From Promicromonospora iranensis (GTDB lineage Bacteria > Actinomycetota > Actinomycetes > Actinomycetales > Cellulomonadaceae): 64,000 nucleotides of DNA. Position numbers and translations under genes: made by a program. The stretch is taken from assembly GCF_028994805.1 (NCBI RefSeq), contig NZ_JAJQQP010000011.1, positions 124,001 to 188,000 on the forward strand, given 5' to 3'. Each line of letters opens with the position of its first letter. Position 1 is the stretch's first letter. Positions 1-9,596 of this stretch are shown piece by piece. Below the pieces are notes generated by a model. It was not told the origin of the DNA and did no database searches. It saw nothing but the letters and a program-made list of their open reading frames with translations.

Positions 1-947
<947 letters not shown>

Positions 948-3128
948 TCAGAGCATGCAGGAGACGCAGCCCTCGATCTCGGTACCCTCCAGCGCCAGCT
1001 GACGCAGGCGGATGTAGTACAGGGTCTTGATGCCCTTGCGCCACGCGTAGATCTGCGCCTTGTTGACGTCGCGCGTGGTGGCGGTGTCCGGGAAGAACAG
1101 CGTGAGGCTCAGGCCCTGGTCCACGTGCTGCGTCGCCGCGGCGTACGTGTCGATGATCTTCTCGTAGCCGATCTCGTACGCGTCCTGGTAGAAGTCCAGG
1201 TTGTCGTTGGTCATGTACGGCGCCGGGTAGTAGACGCGACCGAGCTTGCCTTCCTTGCGGATCTCGATCTTGGCAGGCACCGGGTGGATCGACGACGTCG
1301 AGTTGTTGATGTAGCTGATCGAACCCGTCGGCGGCACGGCCTGGAGGTTCTGGTTGTAGATGCCGTGCTCCATGACCGAGGCCCGCAGCGCGCGCCAGTC
1401 GTCCTGCGTCGGGATCGACACACCGGCGTCGGCGAACAGCCGCGCGACGCGCTCCGTCGCCGGCTTCCACTCCTGCTCGACGTACTTGTCGAAGTACTCG
1501 CCGGTGGCGTACTTCGAGTCCTCGAACCCGCCGAACTTCGTGTTGCGCTCGATCGACAGGCGGTTGGACGCCCTGATCGCGTGGTACGCGACGGTGTAGA
1601 AGTAGATGTTGGTGAAGTCGATGCCCTCGTCGGAGCCGTAGTAGATGCGCTCACGGGCGAGGTAGCCGTGCAGGTTCATCTGGCCCAGGCCGATCGCGTG
1701 ACCGCTCTCGTTGGCACGCTTGATCGACGGGACCGACTCGATCGACGTCTGGTCGCTCACCGCGGTCAGCGCGCGGATGGCGGTGTCGATCGTGCGACCG
1801 AAGTCCGGCGAGTCCATCGCCTTGGCGATGTTCAGCGAACCCAGGTTGCAGGAGATGTCCCGCCCGACCTCGCTGTACGAGAGGTCCTCGTTGAACGTCG
1901 ACGGGGTCGACACCTGCAGGATCTCCGAGCACAGGTTGGAGTGCGTGATGCGACCCTTGATCGGGTTGGCCGCGTTCACCGTGTCCTCGAACATGATGTA
2001 CGGGTACCCGGACTCGAACTGCAGCTCCGCGAGCGTCTGGAAGAAGTCACGCGCGCTGATCGTGGTCTTGCGGATGCGCTCGTCGGCCACGAGCTCGTCG
2101 TACTTCTCCGAGATGGAGATGTCGGCGAACGGCACGCCGTAGATCCGCTCGACGTCGTACGGGCTGAACAGGTGCATGTCAGCGTTCTTCTTGGCCAGCT
2201 CGAACGTGACGTCCGGGATGACCACACCGAGCGAGAGCGTCTTGATGCGGATCTTCTCGTCCGCGTTCTCCCGCTTGGTGTCGAGGAACCGCATGATGTC
2301 GGGGTGGTGCGCGTGCAGGTACACGGCACCGGCGCCCTGACGCGCGCCAAGCTGGTTCGCGTAGGAGAAGGAGTCCTCCAGCAGCTTCATCACGGGGATG
2401 ACACCGGACGACTGGTTCTCGATGTGCTTGATCGGCGCGCCGTGCTCGCGGATGTTGCTCAGGAGCAGCGCCACGCCGCCGCCGCGCTTGGAGAGCTGCA
2501 GTGCGGAGTTGATGCTGCGCGCGATGGACTCCATGTTGTCCTCGATGCGCAGCAGGAAGCAGGACACGGGCTCGCCGCGCTGTGCCTTGCCGACATTGAG
2601 GAAGGTCGGTGTCGCCGGCTGGAACCGCCCTGCGACGACCTCCTCGACGATGTCGCGCGCCGTCTGCTCGCTGCCGTCGGCCAGGCCGAGCGCGACCATG
2701 GCGACGCGGTCCTCGAAACGCTCCAGGTACTTCTTGCCGTCGAACGTCTTGAGCGTGTACGAGGTGTAGTACTTGAAGGCACCCAGGAACGTCTCGAACC
2801 GGAACTTCTTCGAGTACGCGAGCTGGAAGAGCTCCTTGACAAACGCGCGGGAGTACTTGGCCAGCACGGTCGGGTCGTAGTACTTGGCCTCAACGAGGTG
2901 GTCGAGCTTCTCGTCGAGCGTGTCGAACTCGACCGTGTTCGGGTTCACGTGCTGCAGGAAGTACTGGCGGGCCGCCTCGCGGTCCTTCTCGAACTGGATC
3001 TTCCCGTCCGGCCCGTACAGGTTCAGCATCGCGTTGAGCGAGTGGTAGTCCATCTGGATGCTCTCCAGGGGGATCTCGCTCAGGCCTTCACCGTTCAGGC
3101 GGAGAGGCTCAGTGGTTGTTGCTGCCAA
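948..3128 (-). CDS. nrdE: Ribonucleotide reductase class Ib large (catalytic) subunit NrdE
   Basis: This is the catalytic alpha subunit that reduces NDPs to dNDPs with electrons from NrdH. The protein is 726 residues and contains the [12 protein letters not shown] start region, the substrate-site EPVSCFLLR cysteine, the SNLCSEILQ active-site loop, the [12 protein letters not shown] segment and the C-terminal redox pair CVSCML. It agrees with actinobacterial and enterobacterial NrdE over its whole length. The start is uncertain. The longest frame begins at a TTG at 3128 (MAATTTEP, resembling the E. coli NrdE N-terminus) and overlaps nrdI by 34 bp. An ATG at 3053, preceded by GGAGAG, would remove the overlap and shorten the protein by 25 residues. 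Confidence 0.95.
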   Translation of the reverse strand: MAATTTEPLRLNGEGLSEIPLESIQMDYHSLNAMLNLYGPDGKIQFEKDREAARQYFLQHVNPNTVEFDTLDEKLDHLVEAKYYDPTVLAKYSRAFVKELFQLAYSKKFRFETFLGAFKYYTSYTLKTFDGKKYLERFEDRVAMVALGLADGSEQTARDIVEEVVAGRFQPATPTFLNVGKAQRGEPVSCFLLRIEDNMESIARSINSALQLSKRGGGVALLLSNIREHGAPIKHIENQSSGVIPVMKLLEDSFSYANQLGARQGAGAVYLHAHHPDIMRFLDTKRENADEKIRIKTLSLGVVIPDVTFELAKKNADMHLFSPYDVERIYGVPFADISISEKYDELVADERIRKTTISARDFFQTLAELQFESGYPYIMFEDTVNAANPIKGRITHSNLCSEILQVSTPSTFNEDLSYSEVGRDISCNLGSLNIAKAMDSPDFGRTIDTAIRALTAVSDQTSIESVPSIKRANESGHAIGLGQMNLHGYLARERIYYGSDEGIDFTNIYFYTVAYHAIRASNRLSIERNTKFGGFEDSKYATGEYFDKYVEQEWKPATERVARLFADAGVSIPTQDDWRALRASVMEHGIYNQNLQAVPPTGSISYINNSTSSIHPVPAKIEIRKEGKLGRVYYPAPYMTNDNLDFYQDAYEIGYEKIIDTYAAATQHVDQGLSLTLFFPDTATTRDVNKAQIYAWRKGIKTLYYIRLRQLALEGTEIEGCVSCML

Positions 3129-3529
3129 AATCGTCCCAATCCGTTGCGGACGCGCGCGACGTCCTGCGCAGTTCCCAGTAGCTCGAAGGCGTACAGATAC
3201 GGGACATCACACTTTGCGGAGATGATGTCGCCGGTGATGCAGTACGCAGCCCCGAAGTTGGTGTTCCCCGCAGCGATGACGCCGCGAATGAGCGACCGGT
3301 TGTGTTCGTCGTTGAGGAACTTCCTCACCTGCCGCGGGACGGCCCCACCCTCGTTGCCACCACCGTAGGTGGGGGCCAGGAGGACATAGGGCTCGTCCAC
3401 GCGCAGGAATCCGTCGGCCGGGCGCAGCGGGATCCGGTGCACCGACATCCCCAGCTCCTCGAGACCAAGCTTCTCGACGAACCGGTGCGTGTTCTCTGAC
3501 ACGCTGGAGAAGTAGACGAGTGAACCCAC
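3095..3529 (-). CDS. nrdI: Flavodoxin-like protein NrdI
   Basis: NrdI is an FMN protein that supplies the oxidant used to assemble the manganese-tyrosyl cofactor of NrdF. The 144-residue product starts at a GTG. It has the flavin phosphate-binding N-terminus [17 protein letters not shown], a conserved APTYGGG loop and an AAGNTNFG loop, all typical of NrdI rather than electron-transfer flavodoxins. It sits between nrdH (35 bp upstream) and nrdE, the usual order. Family membership is clear; the function is established knowledge of the family. Confidence 0.95.
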   Translation of the reverse strand: MGSLVYFSSVSENTHRFVEKLGLEELGMSVHRIPLRPADGFLRVDEPYVLLAPTYGGGNEGGAVPRQVRKFLNDEHNRSLIRGVIAAGNTNFGAAYCITGDIISAKCDVPYLYAFELLGTAQDVARVRNGLGRFWQQQPLSLSA

Positions 3530-3564
3530 GTCACGCCTCCTTGCCGACGTTGCGGTGTTGCAGG

Positions 3565-3807
3565 TCAGGCCGAGGCGGCCTGAAGCGCGGCGACCGCGCT
3601 GATCTGGTCGGGGCGAAAGCCCGACCAGTGGGTGTCGCCGGCCACGACGACCGGCGCCTGGAGGTACCCGAGACCGCGAACCATCTCGAGCGCCTCAGCG
3701 TCCTGGGTGATGTCGACGACCGTGTACTCGACACCCTTGCGATCCAGTGCCCGGTACGTCGCGTCGCACTGGACGCACGCCGGCTTGCTGTAGACCGTGA
3801 CGCTCAT
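3565..3807 (-). CDS. nrdH: Glutaredoxin-like electron donor NrdH
   Basis: NrdH is a small redoxin, reduced by thioredoxin reductase, that re-reduces NrdE after each turnover. The product is 80 residues, with the active-site CVQC at residues 11-14, the cis-proline region APVVV and the [10 protein letters not shown]-terminal signature of NrdH. The ATG start is preceded by a strong AGAGGAGG ribosome site. It is the first gene of the nrdHIEF operon, so the NrdR-type boxes about 85-130 bp upstream would control the whole set. Confidence 0.96.
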   Translation of the reverse strand: MSVTVYSKPACVQCDATYRALDRKGVEYTVVDITQDAEALEMVRGLGYLQAPVVVAGDTHWSGFRPDQISAVAALQAASA

Positions 3808-3891
3808 GTCCGCCTCCTCTGACCTCGAAGGACACCCGTGAAGTTACGTTGGTGTGCTTTATTCGCGGGTCTGCGTCTCCCGCTGCCTCAA

Positions 3892-3938
3892 ACACTACAC
3901 CTGGTGGTCGCTGCTCGCCCAGCAACGACATGTTGTGG
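3892..3938. promoter_or_regulatory. Two tandem NrdR-box candidates upstream of nrdH
   Basis: Box 1 at 3892-3907 reads ACACTACACCTGGTGG and box 2 at 3923-3938 reads CAACGACATGTTGTGG. They match 11 and 10 of 16 positions of the published NrdR consensus ACACWATATATWGTGT. Their starts are exactly 31 bp apart, the three-helical-turn spacing characteristic of paired NrdR boxes. A further left half-site, GCACTACAC, begins at 3954, again 31 bp on. A -10-like TAGTGT on the minus strand lies inside box 1. Repression of nrdHIEF by NrdR is inferred; nrdR itself is not in the window. Confidence 0.6.
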
Positions 3939-4208
3939 TTGGGGGCGACTGGCGCACTACACCGGAACCAACCGTGACGCTCATGGACCATGCTGCCACG
4001 AGCCTCTGACACTGCCAGGTAGGCCGCGCGCGCCGCATGCTGCCGCGGCCCGCGGGCCGCCCGCGCCGACCCCGGGAACCGGCACCTCACGCGCCTGCGG
4101 AGGCTCCCGGACAACGAAAAAAGTGATCTCAGGTAGCGGCGTGTCGCGACCGTTCGGCGTGTCCCGCGAGCCCGGATCAGGAGCGTGAGTCGGGTCACAA
4201 CGGACCGC
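3939..4208. other. Gene-free stretch upstream of the nrd operon
   Basis: Together with 3808-3938 this is about 400 bp without a convincing gene. Two overlapping frames cross it, but their composition is arginine/proline-rich and lacks any conserved domain. It contains the third NrdR-like half-site at 3954-3962 and a 15-bp copy (3971-3985) of the nrdH start region (see findings). The 3' end of the following serine hydrolase gene also falls here; no clear intrinsic terminator was seen. Confidence 0.5.
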
Positions 4209-5708
4209 TCAGAGTGCGTGCCAGCCGACGCCGTCGTGCCCGCCCGGGATCTCCACCTCGGGGGCGTACGGGCTCCGGGTGAAGCAGAAGGTGCCGACGT
4301 CGAGCGCTACCACCCGGCCCTCCCGCTCCACGGGCCGGAACGTCTCGCCCTGCCAGTAGCCGGCGGTCACACCGACCCACGTCCCCGGCGTCCCCGGCAC
4401 GAACTCGGTGGCCCGCCCGCCTGCGGCGCCGGCCAGCACGAGCCGGTCCCCCTCGGCGCGGAGCGTGAACGGCACCGGCCCCCAGTACCAGGTCCCGGTC
4501 AGCTCGGGGAGGCCCGCACCGACGCCTCCCCCGGCGCCCGGCTGCCCACCCGGCTGCCGTCCCTCCGCAAGGCCCTCCGAGGCGCCCTCAGTGACCTCCT
4601 CGGAGCCGTCCACGACCGGACCGCGCCCGACGCCAGCATGCCCGACGTCGGGGCGCACGCCCCGCAGGGCCGCGAGCAGCCCCGTCCCGTCCCCGAACCC
4701 ACCGGTGCTCGATCCGATGACCGCGACGGCGTCGCCCGACCCGGCGTCGACCCGCAGGTCTGCCGTGAAGCCCGGCACGGAGCCGGAGTGGCCCACCGTG
4801 CGCACCGGTACGGGACCCTCCCCCGGCAGGTCGATCAGGTCCTTACGGACCCGGACGCCCAGGCCGTAGGTGCCGGTCCAGGCGACCCCGGGCTCGTCCA
4901 CGACCACGCGAGGCGCGGTCATGAGCCTGCGCGCGGGGACCGGCAGCACGGCGTCGCCGACCGCGCCCAGCGTGTCGTGACAGGCCAGCCACATCCCGAA
5001 CCGCACCAGGTCCGACGGCGTGGACCACAGCTCGCCGGCCGGGCCCATGGCCAGGTAGTCGGCGACGGGCTCGTCGTGGACGAGGTCGGCATGCGGGTGC
5101 ACCGCGTAGCCGCGCACGTGCGGCCCCACCGGCACCCGCCCGGTGGCGGTCATACCGAGCGGAACCCACAGCTCGTCCCGCAGCACCTCGTCCCAGGACC
5201 GCCCGCGCGCCACCTCGACCAGCCGGCCCAGCACGGCGAAGCCCACGTTCGAGTAGTGGTACCGGGTGCCCGGCGCGACGAGCCGCGGCAGGTCCGAGGC
5301 GACGATCTGTTCCCAGGTCGATCCGCCGGCCCGCTCCCACCAGGCGCCCGCCGGCTCCGCGGGCAGGCCGCTGGTGTGGCTCAGGAGCTCGGCGAGCGTG
5401 GCGTCCACCGCGGGGGCGTCGGGCAGGTGGGCACCGATGGGGTCGTGCAGCGCCACCTTGCCCTCCTCGACGAGGCGCATGACCGCCACGGCGACCATCG
5501 GCTTGGTGATGGACCCGATGCGGAACGCGTGCTCCGGCGTCGGGCCGCCGTCGGTGCCCGCACCGGCCGGTGCGCCGACGGCACCGGCCCAGACCACGTC
5601 CCCACCACGGCCCGCGGCCGCGGACAGCGCGGGAGCCCGAGAGGCCTCACGCAGACCGGCGACCACGTCACCCAGCACCGCACCCAGCTCGTCGTCTGCT
5701 CCGCTCAC
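4209..5708 (-). CDS. Serine hydrolase of the beta-lactamase/class C (PBP4*-like) family
   Basis: The 499-residue protein has the three active-site motifs of this family in order: SITK at 66-69 (nucleophilic serine and lysine), YSN at 152-154 and HSG at 307-309. Members act as D-alanyl-D-alanine peptidases, esterases or beta-lactamase-like enzymes, and sequence alone does not choose between them. No signal peptide is visible, so a cytoplasmic esterase/peptidase is plausible. The catalytic domain ends near residue 350. After a low-complexity EGASEGLAEGR-type linker, a C-terminal beta-rich domain of about 100 residues follows, as in Pab87/esterase-type members. The start is a GTG. It follows the GH1 gene on the same strand but is separated from it by a 60-bp palindrome, so it is probably its own unit. 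Confidence 0.85.
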   Translation of the reverse strand: MSGADDELGAVLGDVVAGLREASRAPALSAAAGRGGDVVWAGAVGAPAGAGTDGGPTPEHAFRIGSITKPMVAVAVMRLVEEGKVALHDPIGAHLPDAPAVDATLAELLSHTSGLPAEPAGAWWERAGGSTWEQIVASDLPRLVAPGTRYHYSNVGFAVLGRLVEVARGRSWDEVLRDELWVPLGMTATGRVPVGPHVRGYAVHPHADLVHDEPVADYLAMGPAGELWSTPSDLVRFGMWLACHDTLGAVGDAVLPVPARRLMTAPRVVVDEPGVAWTGTYGLGVRVRKDLIDLPGEGPVPVRTVGHSGSVPGFTADLRVDAGSGDAVAVIGSSTGGFGDGTGLLAALRGVRPDVGHAGVGRGPVVDGSEEVTEGASEGLAEGRQPGGQPGAGGGVGAGLPELTGTWYWGPVPFTLRAEGDRLVLAGAAGGRATEFVPGTPGTWVGVTAGYWQGETFRPVEREGRVVALDVGTFCFTRSPYAPEVEIPGGHDGVGWHAL

Positions 5709-5738
5709 GCCCTGAAGATACCGAAGCAGGCCCGAGAA

Positions 5739-5798
5739 GTCGGCAGGACGTCAGGAGGTCGGCAACCCGGGTTGCCGACCTCCTGACGTCCTGCCGAC
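5739..5798. terminator. Perfect 60-bp palindrome between the GH1 and serine hydrolase genes
   Basis: Two 30-base arms (5739-5768 and 5769-5798) are exact reverse complements with no spacer. The element lies 42 bp past the stop of the GH1 gene, at the end of a five-gene sugar operon, and 30 bp before the next start. As RNA it would form a very stable hairpin in either direction, but no T-run follows on the minus strand. A transcription terminator or mRNA-end barrier is the simplest reading. Confidence 0.65.
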
Positions 5799-5840
5799 CA
5801 TCCGGACGGCCCCCACCCGGAGACCCAGCCGGGCGTCCCG

Positions 5841-7277
5841 CTACGCCGGGGAGACGTCGTCCACCGACGGCAGGGTGCCCGTCGTGGCCAGACGCCGGTA
5901 CCAGTGCGCCGAGTCCTTCCAGGTGCGCTCGAGGGTGTCGTAGTCGACCCGGATGATCCCGAACCGGCGGTCGTACCCGTACGCCCACTCGAAGTTGTCG
6001 AGCAGCGACCACGCGAAGTACCCGCGCACGTCCACGCCCTCGTCGCGGGCCCGGCCCAGTGCCTCGACGTGGTCGTGCAGGTAGGAGACACGCTCCACGT
6101 CGTGCACGCGGGCGACGCCGTCCTCGGTCACCACGGTGTCCTCGAAGGCTGCGCCGTTCTCGGTGACCATCAGCGGCTGGTCCGGGTAGGAGTCACGCAG
6201 CGAGACCAGCAGGTCCGTCAGACCCGCCGGCTCGATGTTCCAGCCCATCGCCGTGTACGGACCGGGTTGCGGCAGGAACTCGACGTCGTCCGCCGCGATC
6301 CAGGGGGTGCCGGCCGAGTCCTTGTGCCCGTCGGCCTGCTGCCGCTCGCCCTCGCCGGTGTAGTGCTTGACCCGCGCCGTCGAGTAGTAGTTCACGCCCA
6401 GCACGTCCAGCGGCTGCTTCGTGATCTCCAGGTCGCCGTCCTGCACGAACGACCAGTCGGTGACCGACGCCGTGTTCTCCAGGAGGTCGGCGGGGTACAC
6501 GCCCTCCAGCACCGGTGCCAGGAACGCCCGGTTGGCCAGCGCGTCGACCTTGCGGACGGCGCCCTGGTCGGCCGAGGACGACGGGTCGTCCGGCCGGAAG
6601 ACGTGCAGGTTCAGCGTGATCGAGGTCTTCGCGGCGTCACCGAGCACCTCGCGGATCTGCTGGACCGCGAGGCCGTGCGCCAGGTTCAGGTGGTGCACCG
6701 CCTGCAGCGCGGCCAAGGGCTCCGACCGGCCCGGTGCGTGGACGCCCGAGCCGTAGCCCAGGTACGCCGTGCACCACGGCTCGTTGAGCGTGGTCCAGAC
6801 GTCGATGCGGTCGCCCAGCTCCTCGGCCATCCGCCGCGCGTACCGCGCGAAGGCGTAGGCCGTCTCGCGGTTGGTCCAGCCGCCGTCGTCCTCGAGCTCC
6901 TGCGGGAGGTCCCAGTGGTAGAGCGTCACCACGGGCTTGACGCCCGCCGCGATCAGCCCGTCCACGAGGTCGGAGTAGAACCGGATGCCCTCGGCGTTGA
7001 ACTCCCCCGAACCGCCCGGCTGCACGCGCGACCACGAGATGGAGAACCGGTACGCGCCGAGCCCCAGGTTCTTGATGTGCTCGACGTCCTCCTGCCACCG
7101 GTGGAAGTGGTCGTCCGCGACGTCGCCCGTGTCACCGTTCAGCGTCTTGCCGGGCGTGTGCGAGAACGTGTCCCAGATGGACGGGCCGCGCCCGCCCTCG
7201 GTCGCACCGCCCTCGATCTGGTACGACGCCGTCGCCGACCCCCACAGGAAGTCCGCGGGGAAACTCCGTGCACTCAC
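5841..7277 (-). CDS. GH1 beta-glucosidase (broad beta-glycosidase)
   Basis: This is a cytoplasmic family GH1 enzyme of 478 residues that should release terminal beta-D-glucosyl (or galactosyl) units from imported oligosaccharides. It has the N-terminal signature FLWGSATASYQIEGG, the acid/base glutamate E166 in TLNEPW and the nucleophile E373 in TENG. I chose the GTG at 7277 rather than an upstream ATG at 7337. It forms a GTGA overlap with the stop of the GH31 gene, follows a GGGAGAGG ribosome site, and gives the normal GH1 N-terminus. No secretion signal is present. It is the last gene of the importer operon and is probably translationally coupled to the alpha-xylosidase. Confidence 0.94.
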   Translation of the reverse strand: MSARSFPADFLWGSATASYQIEGGATEGGRGPSIWDTFSHTPGKTLNGDTGDVADDHFHRWQEDVEHIKNLGLGAYRFSISWSRVQPGGSGEFNAEGIRFYSDLVDGLIAAGVKPVVTLYHWDLPQELEDDGGWTNRETAYAFARYARRMAEELGDRIDVWTTLNEPWCTAYLGYGSGVHAPGRSEPLAALQAVHHLNLAHGLAVQQIREVLGDAAKTSITLNLHVFRPDDPSSSADQGAVRKVDALANRAFLAPVLEGVYPADLLENTASVTDWSFVQDGDLEITKQPLDVLGVNYYSTARVKHYTGEGERQQADGHKDSAGTPWIAADDVEFLPQPGPYTAMGWNIEPAGLTDLLVSLRDSYPDQPLMVTENGAAFEDTVVTEDGVARVHDVERVSYLHDHVEALGRARDEGVDVRGYFAWSLLDNFEWAYGYDRRFGIIRVDYDTLERTWKDSAHWYRRLATTGTLPSVDDVSPA

Positions 7278-9541
7278 AGTGCCACCTCTCCCGGGCCGGT
7301 GGCCCGTACTGTCCGTCCTTCGTACTCGACGCCCCACTCGCCGGGGGCGTCATCGCTGGTCACCTGCACGACGCCGGACGCGTACCGCACGCGGAACGTC
7401 GCAGGGGCGCCGGTGCCGCCGGGAACCAGCACCTCTTCGTCGAACCCCTCGGGCAGACGAGTGCAGCGTAGCGTCACGCCCTCGGCCCAGGCGTAGTCGG
7501 GCCGGTCGTCGCGTGCCCCGACCGGCAGCACGGTGCCGGGCCGGACGAGGACAGGCAGGCTGTCGTACCCGTGCTCCTCAGCGGTCCAGCGCGGTCCGGT
7601 GACGGTCGGCGCGAGCCCGGGCGCGGTGACGTCGGGCAGGCGGGTCCACTCGCCCTCGGGGACGTAGTACTCGACCGCCGACTCGTGGAACACCGGGGCG
7701 ACCAGCAGGGACGGCCCCAGCATGTACTGCGTGTCGACGGACGCCGCCGTCCGGTCCTCGGGGAACTGCAGCACCATCGGGCGCATGACGGGCAGGCCTT
7801 CGCCCGCGGCCGTCACGCCGAGCCCGCCGAGATACGGCATGAGCCGGAGCTTCAGCTTCGTGAACTTCCGGGTGACGTCGACCGCCTCGTCGTCGAACGC
7901 CCACGGCACTCGGTAGGAGCTCGAACCGTGCAGCCGGGAGTGCGAGGAGAGCAGGCCGAACGCCGCCCACCGCTTGAACACCGCAGGGTCGGGTGTGCCC
8001 TCGAACCCGCCGATGTCGTGGCTCCAGTAGCCGAACCCGGACAGCGACAGCGACAGGCCGCCGCGCAAGGACTCCGCCATGGAGACGAACGTGGACTCGC
8101 AGTCGCCGCCCCAGTGCACCGGGTAGGCCTGCGTGCCCGCGGTGGCGGACCGCGCGAAGACGACCGCCTCGCCGCGCCCGCGCTCCTCCTCGAGCAGCTC
8201 GAAGACCACCTTGTTGTACAGCGACGCGTAGTAGTTGTGCATGCGCTGCGGATCGGACCCGTCGTGCCAGACGACGTCGGTGGGGATGCGCTCGCCGAAG
8301 TCGGTCTTGAAGCTGTCCACGCCCTGGCGCAGGAGCACCCTGAGCTTGTCCTGGTACCAGGCGGTGGCCTCGGGGTTGGTGAAGTCGACCAGCGCCATGC
8401 CGGCCTGCCACTTGTCCCACTGCCACACGTCGCCCTCGGCCGTGGTGACCAGGTACCCCTTCTCCCGACCCTCGCTGAACAGGTGCGAGCGCTGGGCGAT
8501 GTACGGGTTGATCCACACGCAGACCTTCAGGTCGCGCTCGTGCAGCCGGGCCAGCATGCCCTCGGGGTCCGGGAACGTGGCCGGGTCCCACACGAAGTCG
8601 CACCAGTGGAACTGCCGCATCCAGAAGCAGTCGAAGTGGAACACCGACAGCGGGATGTCCCGCTCGGCCATGCCGTCGATGAAGCTGTTGACGGTCTCCT
8701 CGTCGTAGTTCGTGGTGAACGACGTCGAGAGCCACAGCCCGTACGACCAGGCGGGAACGATCGCGGGGCGACCCGTGAGGGCCGTGTACCGCCGCAGGAT
8801 CTCGGCGGGCGTGGGCCCGTGGATCACGTAGTACTGGAGCGACTGCCCCGGCACCGAGAACTGGGTGCGGCTGACGACCTCCGACCCCACCTCGAACGAG
8901 ACCCGCTCGGGGTGGGCGACGAACACGCCGTAGCCCCGGTCGGTCAGGTAGAACGGCACGTTCTTGTACGCCTGCTCGCTCGCGGTGCCGCCGTCCTCGT
9001 TCCAGACGTCCACGCTCTGGCCGTTCTTCACGAACGCGCCGAACCGCTCGCCCAGCCCGTAGACGTGCTCGCCGACGCCGAGCGCCAGCTGCTCGTGCAC
9101 GAAGTCGCCCTCGGGCGTGCTCGCGATCCCGACGCTCCGGTCCGCCGACGAGGTGAGCACCTCGCCGTCGGCCACGAAGTCGACGTGCCACGGGCCGTCG
9201 GTGCCGACGCGGGCCGTGAGGCCACCGGACGTGAGCTCGGCGGGGCCGGACTCGGGCACCACCACCTTGACCGCTCCCGGCTCCCGGTTGACCGCGAAGT
9301 GCGGGCCGGGGTCGCGGCGGCCCTGGTGGTGCTCGATGCGCACGCCGATGATGTCGTCGGCCGGAGCGTCGAACGTGACCGTCACGACCGGGCGGTTCAG
9401 GGTGTCACCGCGCTTGGTGATCGGCGCAGTGGGCGCGTACACGGTCAGGGTGTTGTCGCCGGCCTCGACGGAGTCGATGTCCCGGGGACGCAGCATCTCC
9501 ACGCCGGGGCGCAGCTGCCAGTAGCCGTCAGTGAATCTCAT
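7274..9541 (-). CDS. GH31 alpha-xylosidase (YicI type)
   Basis: The 755-residue protein matches the YicI branch of family GH31 over its full length, beginning with the typical MRFTDGYW. The catalytic nucleophile is D414 in KTDFGE. The acid/base is D480 in HWGGD, exactly 66 residues on, as between D416 and D482 of YicI. Such enzymes remove alpha-1,6-xylosyl units from xyloglucan oligosaccharides and isoprimeverose. No signal peptide is seen, so it should act on imported sugars. It lies 55 bp after the second permease gene and overlaps the GH1 gene by 4 bp. The pairing with a beta-glucosidase suggests stepwise dismantling of xyloglucan fragments. Alpha-glucosidase activity is a less likely alternative. 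Confidence 0.93.
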   Translation of the reverse strand: MRFTDGYWQLRPGVEMLRPRDIDSVEAGDNTLTVYAPTAPITKRGDTLNRPVVTVTFDAPADDIIGVRIEHHQGRRDPGPHFAVNREPGAVKVVVPESGPAELTSGGLTARVGTDGPWHVDFVADGEVLTSSADRSVGIASTPEGDFVHEQLALGVGEHVYGLGERFGAFVKNGQSVDVWNEDGGTASEQAYKNVPFYLTDRGYGVFVAHPERVSFEVGSEVVSRTQFSVPGQSLQYYVIHGPTPAEILRRYTALTGRPAIVPAWSYGLWLSTSFTTNYDEETVNSFIDGMAERDIPLSVFHFDCFWMRQFHWCDFVWDPATFPDPEGMLARLHERDLKVCVWINPYIAQRSHLFSEGREKGYLVTTAEGDVWQWDKWQAGMALVDFTNPEATAWYQDKLRVLLRQGVDSFKTDFGERIPTDVVWHDGSDPQRMHNYYASLYNKVVFELLEEERGRGEAVVFARSATAGTQAYPVHWGGDCESTFVSMAESLRGGLSLSLSGFGYWSHDIGGFEGTPDPAVFKRWAAFGLLSSHSRLHGSSSYRVPWAFDDEAVDVTRKFTKLKLRLMPYLGGLGVTAAGEGLPVMRPMVLQFPEDRTAASVDTQYMLGPSLLVAPVFHESAVEYYVPEGEWTRLPDVTAPGLAPTVTGPRWTAEEHGYDSLPVLVRPGTVLPVGARDDRPDYAWAEGVTLRCTRLPEGFDEEVLVPGGTGAPATFRVRYASGVVQVTSDDAPGEWGVEYEGRTVRATGPGEVAL

Positions 9542-9596
9542 GGCTGGGGCCTCACTCGTTTCTGTTCGGCGTAGGGGTCCGTTGTGGTGCGCCCGG

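Noticed and set aside
3695-4198. Frames in the nrdH upstream region (167 codons minus, 116 codons plus)
   Set aside because: The composition is low-complexity, there is no ribosome site, and both overlap the NrdR boxes. They are better explained as non-coding.
5739-5798. Inverted terminal repeats of an insertion sequence
   Set aside because: The arms touch each other with nothing in between, and no transposase or target duplication is visible.
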